Shown here one piece after another: positions 16,211-24,398 of a stretch of DNA of 64,000 nucleotides. Location of the stretch: assembly GCA_027036135.1 (NCBI GenBank), contig JALVSY010000007.1, positions 686,880 through 750,879 on the forward strand, read 5' to 3'. Position numbers and translations under genes: made by a program. The DNA is from Pyrodictiaceae archaeon (lineage in GTDB: Archaea; Thermoproteota; Thermoprotei_A; Sulfolobales; Pyrodictiaceae). Every line of letters begins with the position of its first letter. The first letter of the stretch is position 1. The notes under the pieces are model-generated. The model worked only from the letters and a program-made list of their open reading frames with translations. It had not been told where the DNA came from and did not search any database.

Positions 16211-17299
16211 TTGTGTATGGGCTTAGAGGGTATTAGGCCCCGGGTTAGTGTCGAGCTTGTGGCTAGTAACGGTGTTGTTGTACTTGATGAGGTTAGTGGT
16301 AAGCTTCTCTTGCTTATTGAGCGGTGCGGCTCTATTCTTTGTGCTGCTCGTAGCCTAGGTATTGCTTATTCCCGTGCATGGGACCGGATTAGTAGGGCTG
16401 AGAGGCTGCTTGATGCGAGGATTGTTGAGGCTCGGAGGGGTGGTAGGGGTGGCGGCGGTGCAAGGCTCACCGAGGCGGGCCGCGAGTTGTTGATGCTTTT
16501 CCTTGAGGCTTATCGCAGGGTTCACGGCGCTGACCCGGTCGTTGATATTGCTCCTGGCCGCGGAATGGATGCAGGGTTTTTGCTATATGCTGGTAGTAAT
16601 GATCCGTTGCTGCAACGTGTTATCGGTGTTCTCCGCGAGGAAGGTATACTCATCGAGGCTCACTGGATTGGCTCCCTTAATGGCCTTGCCTCTGTATTGC
16701 TCGGGGAAGCCGATATTGCTGGTATTCACCTCGTTGATAGGGAGACTGGTGAGTATAATGTCCATGTTGTTGGGGCCCTGGCTAGGAGTACTGATATAGT
16801 GCTTGTTAGGGGTTATAGGAGGCTCCAGGGCTTCGTTACTCGTCGCCCAATGAGCCTAGAGGAGATTGTTGAGGGTCTTCTGCGCAGCAGGCTCCGCCTA
16901 GTTAACCGCGAGGAGGGTACTGGTAGCCGTGTCCTCCTCGAGCACGTCCTAAGCGAGTGGGCCGGGAGGCTGGGGATTAGTGGAGAGCTATCCAGGATTG
17001 TGAAGGGATGGAACAATGTCGCTAAGACACATGTCGAGGTTGCTGAGCGCGTAGCGAGGGGAGAGGCAGACGTAGGGCTTGCGGTTAAGGCTGCTGCTAG
17101 TCTCTACGGTCTCGAGTTCACCCCAGTCACGTGGGAGAGCTTCGACTTCGTTGCAAGGAGGCAAAGCCTCTCAAAGAAGCCGCTACGGGAGTTCATCGAG
17201 TATCTCTGTAGCGAGGAGTTCCGGGAGCTTCTGGAGAGCATTCCTGGGTACGAGTATTGCAACGAAACATGCAGAGTCATACAAGGTGCAGATAAATGA
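16211..17299 (+). CDS. ModE-like DNA-binding domain fused to a periplasmic-binding-type sensor domain
   Basis: A 362-residue regulator. Residues ~20-105 match the ModE/LysR-type winged helix ('LLLLIERCGSILCAARSLGIAYSRAWDRI', 'GGARLTEAGRELL'). Residues ~125-345 are a type-2 binding-protein-like domain ('LLYAGSNDPLLQRVIGVLREE', 'GEADIAGIHLVDRETGEYNV', 'NREEGTGSRVLLEHVL', 'GEADVGLAVKAAASLYGL'), the COG1910 fold. It probably senses molybdate, tungstate or a related ligand and controls the wtpABC genes 90 bp downstream, where a 16-bp palindrome lies. GTG/ATG starts near 16211 and 16217 are both possible. Confidence 0.82.
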   Translation: MCMGLEGIRPRVSVELVASNGVVVLDEVSGKLLLLIERCGSILCAARSLGIAYSRAWDRISRAERLLDARIVEARRGGRGGGGARLTEAGRELLMLFLEAYRRVHGADPVVDIAPGRGMDAGFLLYAGSNDPLLQRVIGVLREEGILIEAHWIGSLNGLASVLLGEADIAGIHLVDRETGEYNVHVVGALARSTDIVLVRGYRRLQGFVTRRPMSLEEIVEGLLRSRLRLVNREEGTGSRVLLEHVLSEWAGRLGISGELSRIVKGWNNVAKTHVEVAERVARGEADVGLAVKAAASLYGLEFTPVTWESFDFVARRQSLSKKPLREFIEYLCSEEFRELLESIPGYEYCNETCRVIQGADK

Positions 17300-17327
17300 C
17301 TACTAGTAGTTGACATCACTGAACTGA

Positions 17328-17357
17328 TATCCGGTACCGGATAACGCTTAAAATATC
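17328..17357 (+). promoter_or_regulatory. Perfect 16-bp palindrome and TATA box of wtpABC
   Basis: TATCCGGTACCGGATA (17328-17343) is its own reverse complement over 16 bp and lies immediately before a TATA-like CTTAAAATAT (17347-17356), which would place transcription about 17377 and translation of wtpA at 17388. A site overlapping BRE/TATA suits repression by the ModE-like regulator encoded just upstream. The sequence differs from the E. coli ModE box. Confidence 0.6.
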
Positions 17358-17387
17358 GTCTTGTAATACTTTACACCGGCGATATAG

Positions 17388-18461
17388 ATGAACAAGATCG
17401 TATACATCGCCCTCGGGATTATTCTCATAGCCCTCTTGGTAACTGGGCTACATACATACCTAGGTCATTCCCAAAGCAACAAAGAGAAAACAACTACTAT
17501 AACGGTTTGCAATGCCGGCTCCCTAACTATACCATTACAAGAGCTTGCAAAGAATTTTGAAAATAAGTATGGAATAAGAGTACTGATAGAGCCTAGTGGC
17601 AGCGTCGAAGCAGTTAGGAAGGTGACAGATTTCGGCATAAATTGCGATGTTGTAGCGGTCTCTGATTATAGGCTCATACCACGCTTCATGGTTCCTAAGT
17701 ATGCTAAATGGTATATAGCTTTTGCAAGTAACAGCATAGTAGTGGCTTACACGAGCCATTCAAAATACGCAGACGTTATTTCTAGACTAAAAAACCCTCT
17801 TGCTATATTTAGCATACTATCCAAAACTACTAGTATAAGATATGGCTTTTCGAATCCCAACATGGATCCATGTGGCTACAGGGCGGTTGGTGTAATAGGT
17901 CTCGCTTCTCTCTTATTACACAACATCAGTATATTGAAAGACCTCGTCATAGACAAGATCCCCGGATCGAGCTATAAGATAATCAACGGTACCCTTCATA
18001 TATATATACCAGCCAACATAGAGCCACAAGGAAACCTCGTTATGAGGCCAAAGGAGGTTGACCTTGTCTCATTGCTTGAGAGCGGGGCAGTTGATTATGC
18101 CTTCGAATACCAGAGTATTGCTATACAACACGGGTTAAGGTACATAAAGCTACCTCCTGCAATAAATCTTGCAGACCCAGATATGGCGTCGGAGTACTCC
18201 AAGGTTATAGTCCACATACTTGTTGGCACAAACGATGAGAAAGCTATAAGAATGGCCCCAATAATATACGGAGTTACCGTTCCTCTTAACGCTAAACACA
18301 GAGTAGCTGCCCTACTTTTCGTTAAATACTTGTTAGAGTACGGCAGAGAGGTGTTTAGCAAGAATGGGCAACCCTTCCTCCTCAATCCAATAGGCTACGG
18401 AAAAGTACCGGAGGAGCTAAGGGGACTTGTCAAGCCTGCAAAGGAGTCTACGAAGAGCTGA
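17388..18461 (+). CDS. wtpA: WtpA-type tungstate/molybdate-binding protein
   Basis: 357 residues. An N-terminal hydrophobic helix (residues 4-24) anchors or exports it. The core has 'ITVCNAGSLTIPLQELAKNF', 'IEPSGSVEAVRKVTD', 'CDVVAVSDYRLIPRFM', 'YGFSNPNMDPCGYRAVGVI' and 'GAVDYAFEYQSIAIQHGL', the ligand-binding motifs of the WtpA/ModA-like tungstate-binding family. Tungsten is essential for aldehyde-ferredoxin oxidoreductases in hyperthermophiles; molybdenum for nitrogen-oxide enzymes. It is first in wtpABC; its 3' end overlaps wtpB. Confidence 0.9.
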   Translation: MNKIVYIALGIILIALLVTGLHTYLGHSQSNKEKTTTITVCNAGSLTIPLQELAKNFENKYGIRVLIEPSGSVEAVRKVTDFGINCDVVAVSDYRLIPRFMVPKYAKWYIAFASNSIVVAYTSHSKYADVISRLKNPLAIFSILSKTTSIRYGFSNPNMDPCGYRAVGVIGLASLLLHNISILKDLVIDKIPGSSYKIINGTLHIYIPANIEPQGNLVMRPKEVDLVSLLESGAVDYAFEYQSIAIQHGLRYIKLPPAINLADPDMASEYSKVIVHILVGTNDEKAIRMAPIIYGVTVPLNAKHRVAALLFVKYLLEYGREVFSKNGQPFLLNPIGYGKVPEELRGLVKPAKESTKS

Positions 18462-19230
18462 GCCGTCTCTTATCTCTCTCTATGCTATATCGTCTTTTCT
18501 TATCTTATTTCTAGTCCTACCACTTATTTCCCTCTATATGATGTTTAGCCCAAGGGTTGCTGAGAAAATCTTCTCCTCACCTGAAATGACAAAGCAGGTT
18601 AGGGATGCATTCATAACATCTATCACAGCATCCCTAATAGCTGTCGCTATACTGACACTCCTAGGCGTCCCACTTGCCTATATTCTTGCACGCCACGATT
18701 TCCGAGGCAAGGGCCTCATAGAGACCATCATAGATGTACCGTTCGTAATGCCCCATGCTGTAGCCGGAATAATGATATTAGCAGCTTATAGTCATAGGGG
18801 CGTGTTTGGCTCACTTACATCCTCTATCGGGCTACGGATACAAGACGCTTTTGCCGGGATAGTCGCCGTCATGATATTTGTCTCGGCACCTATTCTCGTG
18901 GATACCGTCAAGGCAGGCATAGCTTCTATTGACCCAATGCTGGAGGCTGTAGCAAGATCTCTTGGAGCTAGCCCTTTACGGGCATTTATAGACATTATTG
19001 TCCCCATGACGTTACGCCACATAATAGCTGGTATTATTCTAGCATGGGCTAGGGCGTTAAGCGAGGTCGGTGCGCTACTCATAGTAGCATATTATCCTAT
19101 GACCATAAACATCCTTATAATAGAGTATATGAATATCTATGGACTTAGCTATGCCGTAGTATTATCAGTACTCTTTGCCTCGCTCGCCATAGCGTTATTC
19201 GCCTCCCTCCGAGCGGTGATAAAGAAATGA
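18427..19230 (+). CDS. wtpB: WtpB-type tungstate/molybdate ABC permease
   Basis: 267 residues with about six membrane helices and the ABC permease EAA loop 'MLEAVARSLGASPLRAFIDI'. The TTG start at 18427 overlaps wtpA by 35 nt; AAGGGG lies just before it. It forms the channel for oxyanion uptake with WtpA and WtpC. Its end overlaps wtpC by 4 nt (ATGA), so the three genes are tightly coupled. Confidence 0.88.
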   Translation: MSSLQRSLRRAEPSLISLYAISSFLILFLVLPLISLYMMFSPRVAEKIFSSPEMTKQVRDAFITSITASLIAVAILTLLGVPLAYILARHDFRGKGLIETIIDVPFVMPHAVAGIMILAAYSHRGVFGSLTSSIGLRIQDAFAGIVAVMIFVSAPILVDTVKAGIASIDPMLEAVARSLGASPLRAFIDIIVPMTLRHIIAGIILAWARALSEVGALLIVAYYPMTINILIIEYMNIYGLSYAVVLSVLFASLAIALFASLRAVIKK

Positions 19231-19946
19231 TAGAGATCCGAGGCCTACTGGTAAGGCTAGGGGACTTCACGCTCAGCATAGAGAAGTTATTAGTGAAGCA
19301 AGGCGAATACATGGTTGTTCTAGGCCCTAGCGGTGTCGGGAAAACTATTCTCCTACTAACACTGGCCGGGCTCATCACGCCCGAGAAGGGAAGCGTACTC
19401 ATCAACGGCGTAGACGTGACCCATGATCCCCCAGAGAGGCGGGGAGTAGCACTCGTACCCCAAGGCTACGCGTTGTTCCCCCACATGAATGTCTATGACA
19501 ACATTGCTTACGGGCTACGTGTCCGCGGAGCCCCGGAACAGGAGGTTAGAGAAAAAGTCAGAGAGATAGCGGAGAGGCTCGGCATAACCCACCTGCTCAG
19601 CAGAAAACCACGTACCCTCAGCGGGGGTGAACAGCAAAGAGTAGCACTCGCAAGAGCCCTGGTCGTTGAGCCAGAGCTTCTCCTACTAGACGAGCCCTTA
19701 AGCGCACTCGATCCCCGGCTCAGAATCAGCGCAATAAAGCTACTAAAGAGGCTCCACCGCGAGCTAGGCTTCACCGCGATACACGTGACACATAACCTAG
19801 CCGAGGCCCTCTCGCTCGCAACCCGAATAGCATATATGGAGAAGGGTCGCCTAATCGGGGTCTACGAGCCACGCGAATTCGTAGAGACAAAACATGCTAC
19901 CCCGTACCTAGAGGAGTACCGTGCTCTGAGACAATTCCTGGAATAA
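19227..19946 (+). CDS. wtpC: WtpC-type tungstate/molybdate ABC ATPase
   Basis: A 239-residue ATPase: Walker A GPSGVGKT, Q-loop 'VPQGYALFPHMNVYDNIAYGL' (CysA/ModC group), signature LSGGEQQRVALARAL, Walker B LLLLDEPLSALD and H-loop 'HVTHN'. It is shorter than ModC/CysA because it lacks the C-terminal MOP/TOBE regulatory domain, like many archaeal WtpC. Last gene of the wtp operon. Confidence 0.9.
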   Translation: MIEIRGLLVRLGDFTLSIEKLLVKQGEYMVVLGPSGVGKTILLLTLAGLITPEKGSVLINGVDVTHDPPERRGVALVPQGYALFPHMNVYDNIAYGLRVRGAPEQEVREKVREIAERLGITHLLSRKPRTLSGGEQQRVALARALVVEPELLLLDEPLSALDPRLRISAIKLLKRLHRELGFTAIHVTHNLAEALSLATRIAYMEKGRLIGVYEPREFVETKHATPYLEEYRALRQFLE

Positions 19947-20115
19947 CTCTCGCCTATCCAGGGGACTAAAGAACAGGATAATTAACCCATTAGACACTAA
20001 TAACCAAGAATCCGGGAAGGGCCTCCACTCATAAGGGGCATATTTATCGAGAAGAACGTTTCGGCGAGAAAATAATTAGGAATAATCATGACTATGTGTT
20101 CAGGGCCGAGAAACA

Positions 20116-20286
20116 ATGAATCTATTGAGGAATTCGAGAAGGCTAGTCATAGATGAATATATTAGGTTAATGGAGGAGCTGGGAGAGCCTAGTGTAGAGG
20201 AAGTAGAAGAGGCTACTAGGGAGGCTTCTTGGGCAAAGCTAGAGAAGGCCCGGCAACACAGCGATAGAACCCGGATGATTGATTAG
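20116..20286 (+). CDS. Small acidic helical protein
   Basis: An open frame of 56 residues starting ATG 20116: 'MNLLRNSRRLVIDEYIRLME', then an acidic helix ('GEPSVEEVEEATREASW') and a basic tail. Codon use and amphipathic helix pattern look protein-like and similar to small antitoxin-type proteins. No partner is next to it. It ends 4 nt into the convergent methyltransferase gene. Real coding is plausible, not proven. Confidence 0.4.
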   Translation: MNLLRNSRRLVIDEYIRLMEELGEPSVEEVEEATREASWAKLEKARQHSDRTRMID

Positions 20287-20843
20287 GCTCGGTAGACGTA
20301 GATTCCTCGGTGCATTATTCTTAGCTCTGCTGTGGCTAGGTGGCCTTTGTCTCCTTCTGCTGGGTAGTCTAGACTAAGCACTATTAATCCGAGCCCCTTG
20401 AGCGCTTCTAGGAGCTTGGCCACTGCTCTTGGTAGGAGGTAGGCGTAGGCGACGCTTGCCCGGCGGGGCCTAAAGCTCGCGAGGTCTCCTTGCACCACGT
20501 CGACTAGGAGGCTCTTGGTGTTCTTGTGCGCCATTTTTGCGAGGTCAGCATCTAGTTCTAGGCAGATAGCGTAGTACCCCTTCCCCGCGACCCTCCTCGT
20601 TATGCGGGCTGTGCCGCACCCAGGCTCGTAGAAGACCACATAGCGGTTGCTTACTCGGCTTCTCTCGAGAAAGGTTTCTAGGAGCTGGCTCAAGGGCTCC
20701 TCTATGTACTCCTGCGTAGGCACAAAAGGAGATAGGGAGCCGCCAACGCTCTCAACAGTATAGAAAGCGTCGTAGAGAAGCTGGATAGTTCTACCAAGCT
20801 CCTCTGCGTCAAGCTTTTCACCTCTTAGATCCCTACCGCGCAT
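20283..20843 (-). CDS. Small class I SAM-dependent methyltransferase (aKMT-like)
   Basis: 186 residues. A SAM-binding 'YEPGCGTARITRRVAGKGYYAICLE' corresponds to motif I plus the acidic residue after strand 2; 'VVQGDLASFRP' is motif III-like. 'FVPTQEYIEEPL' before motif I and 'VLSLDYP' with 'HRGIYVYR' at the end resemble the crenarchaeal protein lysine methyltransferase aKMT4, which acts broadly on chromatin and other proteins. The identification as aKMT is by resemblance; the methyltransferase fold is firmer. Confidence 0.6.
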   Translation of the reverse strand: MRGRDLRGEKLDAEELGRTIQLLYDAFYTVESVGGSLSPFVPTQEYIEEPLSQLLETFLERSRVSNRYVVFYEPGCGTARITRRVAGKGYYAICLELDADLAKMAHKNTKSLLVDVVQGDLASFRPRRASVAYAYLLPRAVAKLLEALKGLGLIVLSLDYPAEGDKGHLATAELRIMHRGIYVYRA

Positions 20844-20876
20844 ATTGCCCCTTGTATTATCTATTTGCTGGTTAAT

Positions 20877-21779
20877 CTAGGTTATTTTTAAATGCTCTAT
20901 ACCAAATGTGTGGCCAAGCACTTGACCGAAGAGAAAACTAGCAGCAGCAGTGCCTATCAATAATGATGTGCTTTCCGCGAATTCTCTAACAAAGTTCTTT
21001 CCCTGAATCACGGCGCTATAGAACGTAAAGAGACCTGCGAGCACAAGAGCACCGGACAGCGATGTAGTAAAAGCTATAAGCATTGAATTGATGAGGAAAT
21101 AGGGCAATGCCAGAATTACTACGGACGCGATATATGATATTCCTGTTATTAGTGCGCTCGTCGACGGCTTGACTTGAGAACCATGCTTAGCCTGCAAATA
21201 TGCTGCCCCAGCCATGGATAGTGCAGCGGAGAGCCCTACGACTAAGCCAGCTATACCAGCCATTATTGTATCGCTGGTTGCCCCGAGAAACCCGGCGTGT
21301 ACACCAGTTATTTCAACAATGGCGTCAGCAAGGCCTAAGGCTATATATCCCATATATTCCATTCTTACATCGCTTAGTCGATTCAGCAGGTAGCGCTCCT
21401 GTTTTTCTTCCTCTCTGATAATTTTTTCTAGAACCTCCCTATCCTTACCATCTAGGTGGCGAAGAACTTCCTTATATAAACTTACTAATTTTTCCTTTTC
21501 CCTCTCTATTATAGCTAGTATAAACGCGGGCCCAAATATTTTGTACAAAAGCTTGAGCAGGAGAAGCTTAGCATCATATGAGCCACATTTATCGCCTAGA
21601 AACCTAGACCAAAACTCAATATATTTCCTCTCCTGTTCTGCTAGCTTTTTTAACATCGTTTTTAACTCTTCATCAGCGATACGTTCCGATAGGAATTTAT
21701 AAGCCTCATAGGCTATAGTCTCCTTGCTACAAAAATCCCTAACCATATGTATCCAAGCCTTGGAAGGCATATTTTGCAC
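20877..21779 (-). CDS. Ferritin-like domain fused to VIT1/CCC1 transporter
   Basis: 300 residues in two parts. The first ~145 form a ferritin/rubrerythrin-like four-helix bundle with metal-ligand spacing ('CSKETIAYEAYKFLSERI', 'LAEQERKYIEFW', 'IIEREKEKLVSLYKEVLRHL', 'IIREEEKQERYLLNRL'). The rest is the VIT1/CCC1 domain with five helices: 'ALGLADAIVEITGVHAGFLGA', 'IAGLVVGLSAALSMAGAAYLQAK'. The family moves iron/manganese across membranes; the ferritin-like part probably gathers or oxidises Fe(II), as in the bacterial MbfA exporters. Likely protects against iron and oxidative or nitrosative stress. Confidence 0.8.
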   Translation of the reverse strand: MQNMPSKAWIHMVRDFCSKETIAYEAYKFLSERIADEELKTMLKKLAEQERKYIEFWSRFLGDKCGSYDAKLLLLKLLYKIFGPAFILAIIEREKEKLVSLYKEVLRHLDGKDREVLEKIIREEEKQERYLLNRLSDVRMEYMGYIALGLADAIVEITGVHAGFLGATSDTIMAGIAGLVVGLSAALSMAGAAYLQAKHGSQVKPSTSALITGISYIASVVILALPYFLINSMLIAFTTSLSGALVLAGLFTFYSAVIQGKNFVREFAESTSLLIGTAAASFLFGQVLGHTFGIEHLKIT

Positions 21780-21922
21780 CCCTATAGCATTACCCTTACT
21801 AACTAGAAATAATTTCTAATCGAAATCATATCTATTTTAATAAATGAACCCGTTGACAATAGATTGCCTAGTCACTTAAAAATCTCCGCTCCTAGAGAAG
21901 GACTCGCGAGGAAAGAGTAGCT

Positions 21923-22642
21923 ATGCGTATTCCTCTTTGGCTCGAGATGAGTAATAGGAGAGTGCTAGTAGTTGGCGGAGGAAACGTTGGTACACGTAGA
22001 GCCCTCATGTTCCGGAGAGCGGGGGCTGAGGTACGCGTAGTAGCAAAGTGGTTCAGTGACAAGCTAGCCGAGGCGGCTAAGAAGGACAATGGGATAAGAC
22101 TAATCGAGGCAGATGCGGGCAACGAGGAGGAGCTCGAGCCCCATGTAGAGTGGGCAGACATAGTAGTTATCGCTACCGATAACGAGGGGGTCAATAACCT
22201 CGTCTGGAGGCTCGCTGAGAAGCACCGACGATTGGTAAACGACGCTACGAACGCTGAGCGGACACAAGTCGTGGTACCATATATGGGCGAGGCCTATAAC
22301 GGTGGACTAAAGGTAGCTGTCACAAGTGAGGGCAGAACAGGGGTAGCTGCTCGTAACGCTCTGCAAAGGATATTGAAGTGCCTAGAGAGGGATGAGGAGC
22401 TAAGACTCCTCTACGACGTCATGGCCCGGCTTAAACCGGTTCTCAAAAAACACGTACCCATAGCTAAGCAACGTATACCATTGTACTACGAGGTCGAGGA
22501 CCTAGTTAAGCCCCTTATAACCAAGTTAGAACCCATGGATGAAATACTCGGAAGAATCGCTGATTATCTTTCAAATAGGTTTAAGGAAATGGGGTTAAGA
22601 GTTGATAGGGATCAGCTTATCCAAGAGCTCCTAAGAGAGTAA
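21923..22642 (+). CDS. Precorrin-2 dehydrogenase/sirohydrochlorin ferrochelatase-type protein
   Basis: 239 residues. The Rossmann motif 'RVLVVGGGNVGTRRALMFRRAGAEVRVV' and 'LVNDATNAERTQVVVPYM' with the catalytic Asp match Met8/CysG N-terminal. It oxidises precorrin-2 to sirohydrochlorin for siroheme, heme d1 or the archaeal alternative heme pathway. The C-terminal ~80 residues are a longer helical extension than usual. It stands alone; no other tetrapyrrole genes are in the window. Heme supply for the NO reductase is a plausible link, inferred only. Confidence 0.85.
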   Translation: MRIPLWLEMSNRRVLVVGGGNVGTRRALMFRRAGAEVRVVAKWFSDKLAEAAKKDNGIRLIEADAGNEEELEPHVEWADIVVIATDNEGVNNLVWRLAEKHRRLVNDATNAERTQVVVPYMGEAYNGGLKVAVTSEGRTGVAARNALQRILKCLERDEELRLLYDVMARLKPVLKKHVPIAKQRIPLYYEVEDLVKPLITKLEPMDEILGRIADYLSNRFKEMGLRVDRDQLIQELLRE

Positions 22643-22775
22643 CTAGGCAAGTAGTGTGTTGCTTTATCCTTGCATATAATTGTTTTATATTCTATGCGTG
22701 GATAGAATTTTGTACTTCTTCGCTCCAACGACCTACATAGAGCTGATTATTTTTAGGCGATAGATATTGGAAGCC

Positions 22776-24392
22776 GTGATTCGTGTTCCTCGTGGAGGAC
22801 GTGTTGATGAGATCGCGTTAGCTAGGCTCGGCGGATTCGCTGGAATTTATCGTAGTCCCAGGCTGCATAGACCGCGCTGGCCCTATTGCTCGAGGCCTTG
22901 GTGCCCGGGTAACCGGGCATACAACGGGAGATACTATGTTAAGGCAACCGAGCCTCTCAAGAAGGACGAGGAGGTAATCCTCTACCAGGTAACAGAGCTT
23001 ACGAAGCTCATGTCGTCTCTCTGGGTGCTTGCAGCCTCCGAGTCTCTCCACGGCTGGCCAGCTAGGACAGTGCCACTCTCATCGACTATGCTAGCTACTA
23101 GAATCCTTGGTCTAGAACCCTACCTAGGAGGCAGGGACTCCGGGACCGGGGTGCTGCGATTAGAGAACATTAGCGATGAAAGAGTTGTGATTGTCGGCGC
23201 TGGGCTTGGAGGCCTCATTGCCGCCGAGGAGCTTCGTAGAGCTGGGGTGAAGACCGTTATAATGGACTACTCTGGGGGCACTAGCCATATCCACTATCTC
23301 CTAGGCGACGACGAGGCTAGGCGACTCCTCGGCAAGCTCGGCAACGAGATAGTCCCTGCGCGCTACATAGGCTACTACGACGAGGGACACGCGCTCCTAT
23401 CTAGCGACGCGCTCTACGTCACCAAGGGCCCCGTGGTCTACGCTATGGGAGGAGAAGCGCCGCCACCAATCACGGTTAATAATGATCTCCCCGGAGTGGT
23501 CTCGGCTAGCTATGGGCTCGAGCTAGTAGAGATGCTTGGATACAAGCCACGCAGAGTCGTCGTGCTCGGCTATGGCTACCTGGCTCCAAGGATTGCTGAC
23601 TGGTTCGCAGAGAGAGGCATAGAGACAAGGCTTGTTGCCCTCAAGGGCTCGCTGCCCGAGAAGCCGGAACGAGCTGAGCTCGTCGAGGCTGAGCGCGTAG
23701 AGGGCCTCCTCGGAGCCGAGTGCGTAGGGGCAGTCATCGTTGACGGGGAACGGTTTGGCGCCGATATGGTTGTCTCTGCCCTAGGCGTCTACCCCGACTC
23801 GCTACCCGTCTACGCTGCCGGGTATAAGCCCGTCTATCTCAGCGCTTGTTACCGATTCGTACCAGAGATCCCGGAGCCGAGCACCTCTCTTGATAAGCAT
23901 GGAGGCCTCGTGGCAGCCGGCATTGTTGCTGGCTACGAGTGGCCAGGGGCTGTGAAGGCTAGTGCCCGGTACGCTGCAGCCCTAGTAGCGCACTCTATGG
24001 GCAAGGTATCGGAGAACGATGTGGAGCACTACTACCAGGAGCTACGAAGCGCCATTGACGAGCAGACAAGGTACTGTCCCAAGGCCATTAGGCCACCAGT
24101 GTGGCTAAGCGGCGAGATAACGGGGCTACAACTAATAGACCTTGACGAGGATCTAGCACTCTACCACATTTACTCTGCTTGGAGCAAGGGCTACAAGAGA
24201 ATGGAGATGCTAAAGAGAGTCACTGGGCTAGGAACGGGCTCCGATCAGGGAAGATTCTCGGCTACCACGGCTGCAATAATCCTTGCAGCGATAAGCGGCA
24301 CCGACCCAGGCGAGATAGGCGTCTTCCGGCCAAGGCCTCCATATTTTGTTCCAGATGCCTCACTCTTAGCAAAAGCACCAACCGAGTGGTGA
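22776..24392 (+). CDS. Sarcosine oxidase alpha/proline dehydrogenase alpha-like FAD protein with degenerate 2Fe-2S domain
   Basis: About 538 residues. An N-terminal Fer2_4-like domain is recognisable ('YRSPRLHRPRWPYC') but only two of the four Fe-S cysteines remain (WPYC and PWCPGN); the other two positions are not Cys. Next comes a FAD-binding motif 'RVVIVGAGLGGLIAAEEL', a second dinucleotide fold ('RRVVVLGYGYLAPRIADWF') and the sarcosine-oxidase-alpha tail 'LKRVTGLGTGSDQG...RPRPPYFVP'. It pairs with the DAO-family beta subunit downstream. GTG 22776 is favoured: a TATA-like ATTATTTTTA at 22744 puts transcription almost at this codon (leaderless); TTG 22767 is possible. Confidence 0.8.
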   Translation: MIRVPRGGRVDEIALARLGGFAGIYRSPRLHRPRWPYCSRPWCPGNRAYNGRYYVKATEPLKKDEEVILYQVTELTKLMSSLWVLAASESLHGWPARTVPLSSTMLATRILGLEPYLGGRDSGTGVLRLENISDERVVIVGAGLGGLIAAEELRRAGVKTVIMDYSGGTSHIHYLLGDDEARRLLGKLGNEIVPARYIGYYDEGHALLSSDALYVTKGPVVYAMGGEAPPPITVNNDLPGVVSASYGLELVEMLGYKPRRVVVLGYGYLAPRIADWFAERGIETRLVALKGSLPEKPERAELVEAERVEGLLGAECVGAVIVDGERFGADMVVSALGVYPDSLPVYAAGYKPVYLSACYRFVPEIPEPSTSLDKHGGLVAAGIVAGYEWPGAVKASARYAAALVAHSMGKVSENDVEHYYQELRSAIDEQTRYCPKAIRPPVWLSGEITGLQLIDLDEDLALYHIYSAWSKGYKRMEMLKRVTGLGTGSDQGRFSATTAAIILAAISGTDPGEIGVFRPRPPYFVPDASLLAKAPTEW

Positions 24393-24398
24393 CAAGAC

